Shown here in pieces: positions 62,401-64,000 of a DNA stretch of 64,000 nt (its first letter is position 1; each line of letters starts with the position of its first letter). The notes under the pieces were generated by a model, which worked only from the letters and a program-made list of their open reading frames with translations, was not told where the DNA came from and did no database searches. The DNA comes from Adineta ricciae. Taxonomy: Eukaryota; Rotifera; Eurotatoria; Adinetida; Adinetidae. The DNA is taken from NCBI GenBank assembly GCA_905250025.1, contig CAJNOJ010000176.1, forward strand, positions 1 to 64,000, written 5' to 3'. A program made the translations under genes and the position numbers.

Positions 62401-63663
62401 TGATGCTCTGAATGTTTCAACATCCAAACGACGTACTTCATCAAGCTGCAAATGTGTACAAACAACCGACAACTTTTCAAGATTAGGAACATGATGAATA
62501 AGATGTTCCAAGAAACACATATATTCAAGATGAATATGTAAACGGCATAAATTTACACATTGGAATTGATGTTGATTGTAGTCGAAACAATCAAAATGTC
62601 TCTTTAGGCATATATGTTCCCAATAAGATAAATTCTTCATATCAAGGTAAAGAGATTTCAGTTTGCATTGACTAGAAAATATTTGACGTAGAAGAACAGA
62701 CATTTCACACTTGGACTGTTCTATTAAATCAAAAGAAAGATTTTATTAGACTCACTAAATTTCTAATCAACTTATTCTAACAGGAAACCGACTGTAAGTT
62801 GCCTTTGTTACTTGATGTTCTCAAATGCGTGCAACGAAAGACTTACGCTTTTCTCTATCATTGACTTTACAAAAGAATACATCTAAATCACCGTAGATGG
62901 TTTACATCTTCAATTAAACTGTTACATTTTAAAGATCAAACTCAAATCAATCTGTTTTCGAAAAACAAGGATTTCCCAAGACAAAATATCGATGAAAATT
63001 GACCTAGTGAACTATGATATAACAACGACAAGAAACTCTTTTCACGATACAATAGGCTGAATCTAATGACAATATTTTCTAATGTATATTTCTATCGAAC
63101 TAACTTTATAATATGAATTGCATCTACGTATTGATTTAGATATTTTCATCTTACCTATGTCGTCGATAATTGGCGACTTTCCTCGTACATTATTAAGTAC
63201 ACGCACTGCGTCGTGATCAAATTTCAATGTGAGATGATTTAACTGATGTTGAATGAGCGAAGACAGGGTTTGCAGTAACGATGTCGATATTAAACATCGA
63301 TAAATAGAAAGCGATTTAAGATTCGGGAAAAATAGTTTGTTCATTGCAGTCGAGAAATAACAATTGATGACAAAAATCAAATGAAACTGACTTCCACCCA
63401 TCGAAATGAACAGATTCTATCATTGTGTAAAAAGACATTGATGAATCAAATAATAATGGTATTAATGTTGATGAAAATGTGGCATAGGAACAGTTTAAGT
63501 AATCGAAAGTGAATTTAATGACACGAGATGAAAACAACGTTCGAATTATACAATCGAATCTTCTGTTGATTTTGGATAATGACACTAAAATTTCATCCCA
63601 TGTTAAATACGAAAATATGCTGAGTAATATTTCATTTGGTAATTTCTCCAATGTGTTGACCAT
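59416..63663 (-). CDS. F-box/leucine-rich-repeat protein, right copy with all exons; one-base frameshift in exon 1
   Basis: Eight exons: 63155-63663, 62380-62720, 61803-62224, 61618-61748, 60759-60889, 60447-60636, 59666-59749 and 59416-59603. The start MVNTLEKLPNEILLSIFSYLTWDEIL is a typical F-box, which recruits Skp1/Cullin-1 ubiquitin ligases. LRR-like segments follow (FPNLKSLSIYRC, LKSLYLDMKNL, VPKLKYFMLKSG, MPHLRILRLWRLDDFP) and a conserved tail ends in VQTRFPSCRVYVKTSRFCLW. Exon lengths total 1996 nt, one more than a multiple of three. The surplus falls near 63328-63332, where five A (T on the coding strand) split the F-box frame from the LRR frame. With a correct count the protein would be about 664 aa. 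Such F-box/LRR genes form large families in bdelloids; the substrate is unknown. Confidence 0.78.
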
Positions 63664-64000
63664 TTGAAATCTTAAATAAAAATATTTTGTTGTTAAACTC
63701 CCATATTCATCAAAACAGGGTGGTCACCCCAGCATTAGATTTCCTTTAGTGATCATCTGTTTCTCACTCAAAAGATGATACTACAAAGTCTCGGAAGCTG
63801 ATTGGTACTTTATCTTTTACTCTTGATAAATTCAACTTCTTAAACTTATCTCTTCAAGAAGATTAAAGATAAAGGTTTTTCAAAATTTCATTGGCAGTGA
63901 TCGGAGCCAAAGAAATCTAATTGTCTAACGATTACCGTCCGAGCAAATAACTTAGCCATAAAATACTGGTTCTATCCTTCTCGTGATTATCCATTTACCG
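63664..64000. other. Upstream flank of the F-box gene
   Basis: 337 bp to the window edge, presumably promoter of the F-box gene. No gene recognised. Confidence 0.5.

Larger units (their letters stand above)
42706..63067. repeat. Right copy of the ~20-kb direct duplicate block
   Basis: Colinear with 22480-42704. It begins at the base after the n, inside fibrinogen intron 2, and the match to the left copy ends at 63067, beyond which the sequence is unique and completes the F-box gene. Confidence 0.97.

Noticed and set aside
1-64000. tRNA, rRNA, CRISPR, telomeric repeats and transposase or reverse-transcriptase genes
   Set aside because: None could be recognised by eye on either strand; a covariance-model search for tRNAs was not possible here.

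Overview
This is a eukaryotic nuclear window. Every multi-exon gene has compact GT-AG introns, mostly about 45-70 nt, and the DNA is AT-rich with genes packed on both strands. The conserved genes are animal ones (TM9SF3, VPS13, inositol-trisphosphate 3-kinase, GH18 chitinase, alpha carbonic anhydrase, a fibrinogen-domain protein). The F-box/LRR gene resembles a gene family I associate with bdelloid rotifers. I infer a bdelloid rotifer (Rotaria/Adineta-like); this rests on family resemblance and intron style, not on a marker gene.

Layout, left part (1-22 kb, single copy): a CCDC170-like coiled-coil gene on the minus strand, cut by the left edge; TM9SF3 (+, divergent from it); a GH18 chitinase (-); a small four-helix membrane protein (-); a class A GPCR (-); a 6.7-kb stretch with no recognisable gene; inositol-trisphosphate 3-kinase (+); an intronless membrane-tethered carbonic anhydrase (+); and the first exons of a fibrinogen-related secreted protein (+). 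Exon chains were worked out by hand, and total coding lengths divide by three in every complete gene but one.

Right part (22.5-63 kb): a block of about 20 kb (fibrinogen gene from intron 2 onward, the giant lipid-transfer gene VPS13, and a convergent F-box/LRR gene) appears twice, head to tail, with a few percent divergence. The join is a single undetermined base, n, at 42705. The left copy's F-box gene loses its first exon exactly there, and the right copy's fibrinogen gene loses its first two exons exactly there. This is what two overlapping but divergent haplotype contigs scaffolded end to end would look like; a genuine tandem duplication is the alternative. If it is an artefact, the true locus has one fibrinogen, one VPS13 and one F-box gene, and the window shows two alleles of each.

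The two copies make a natural comparison. They reveal a 27-bp deletion that removes a splice acceptor in one VPS13 copy, several indels flanked by short direct repeats, and a polymorphic hairpin. The complete F-box copy carries one surplus base in a homopolymer. I found no novel multi-gene system; the unusual signals are the duplicated block, the allelic splice-site loss and the lineage-specific gene features listed below.
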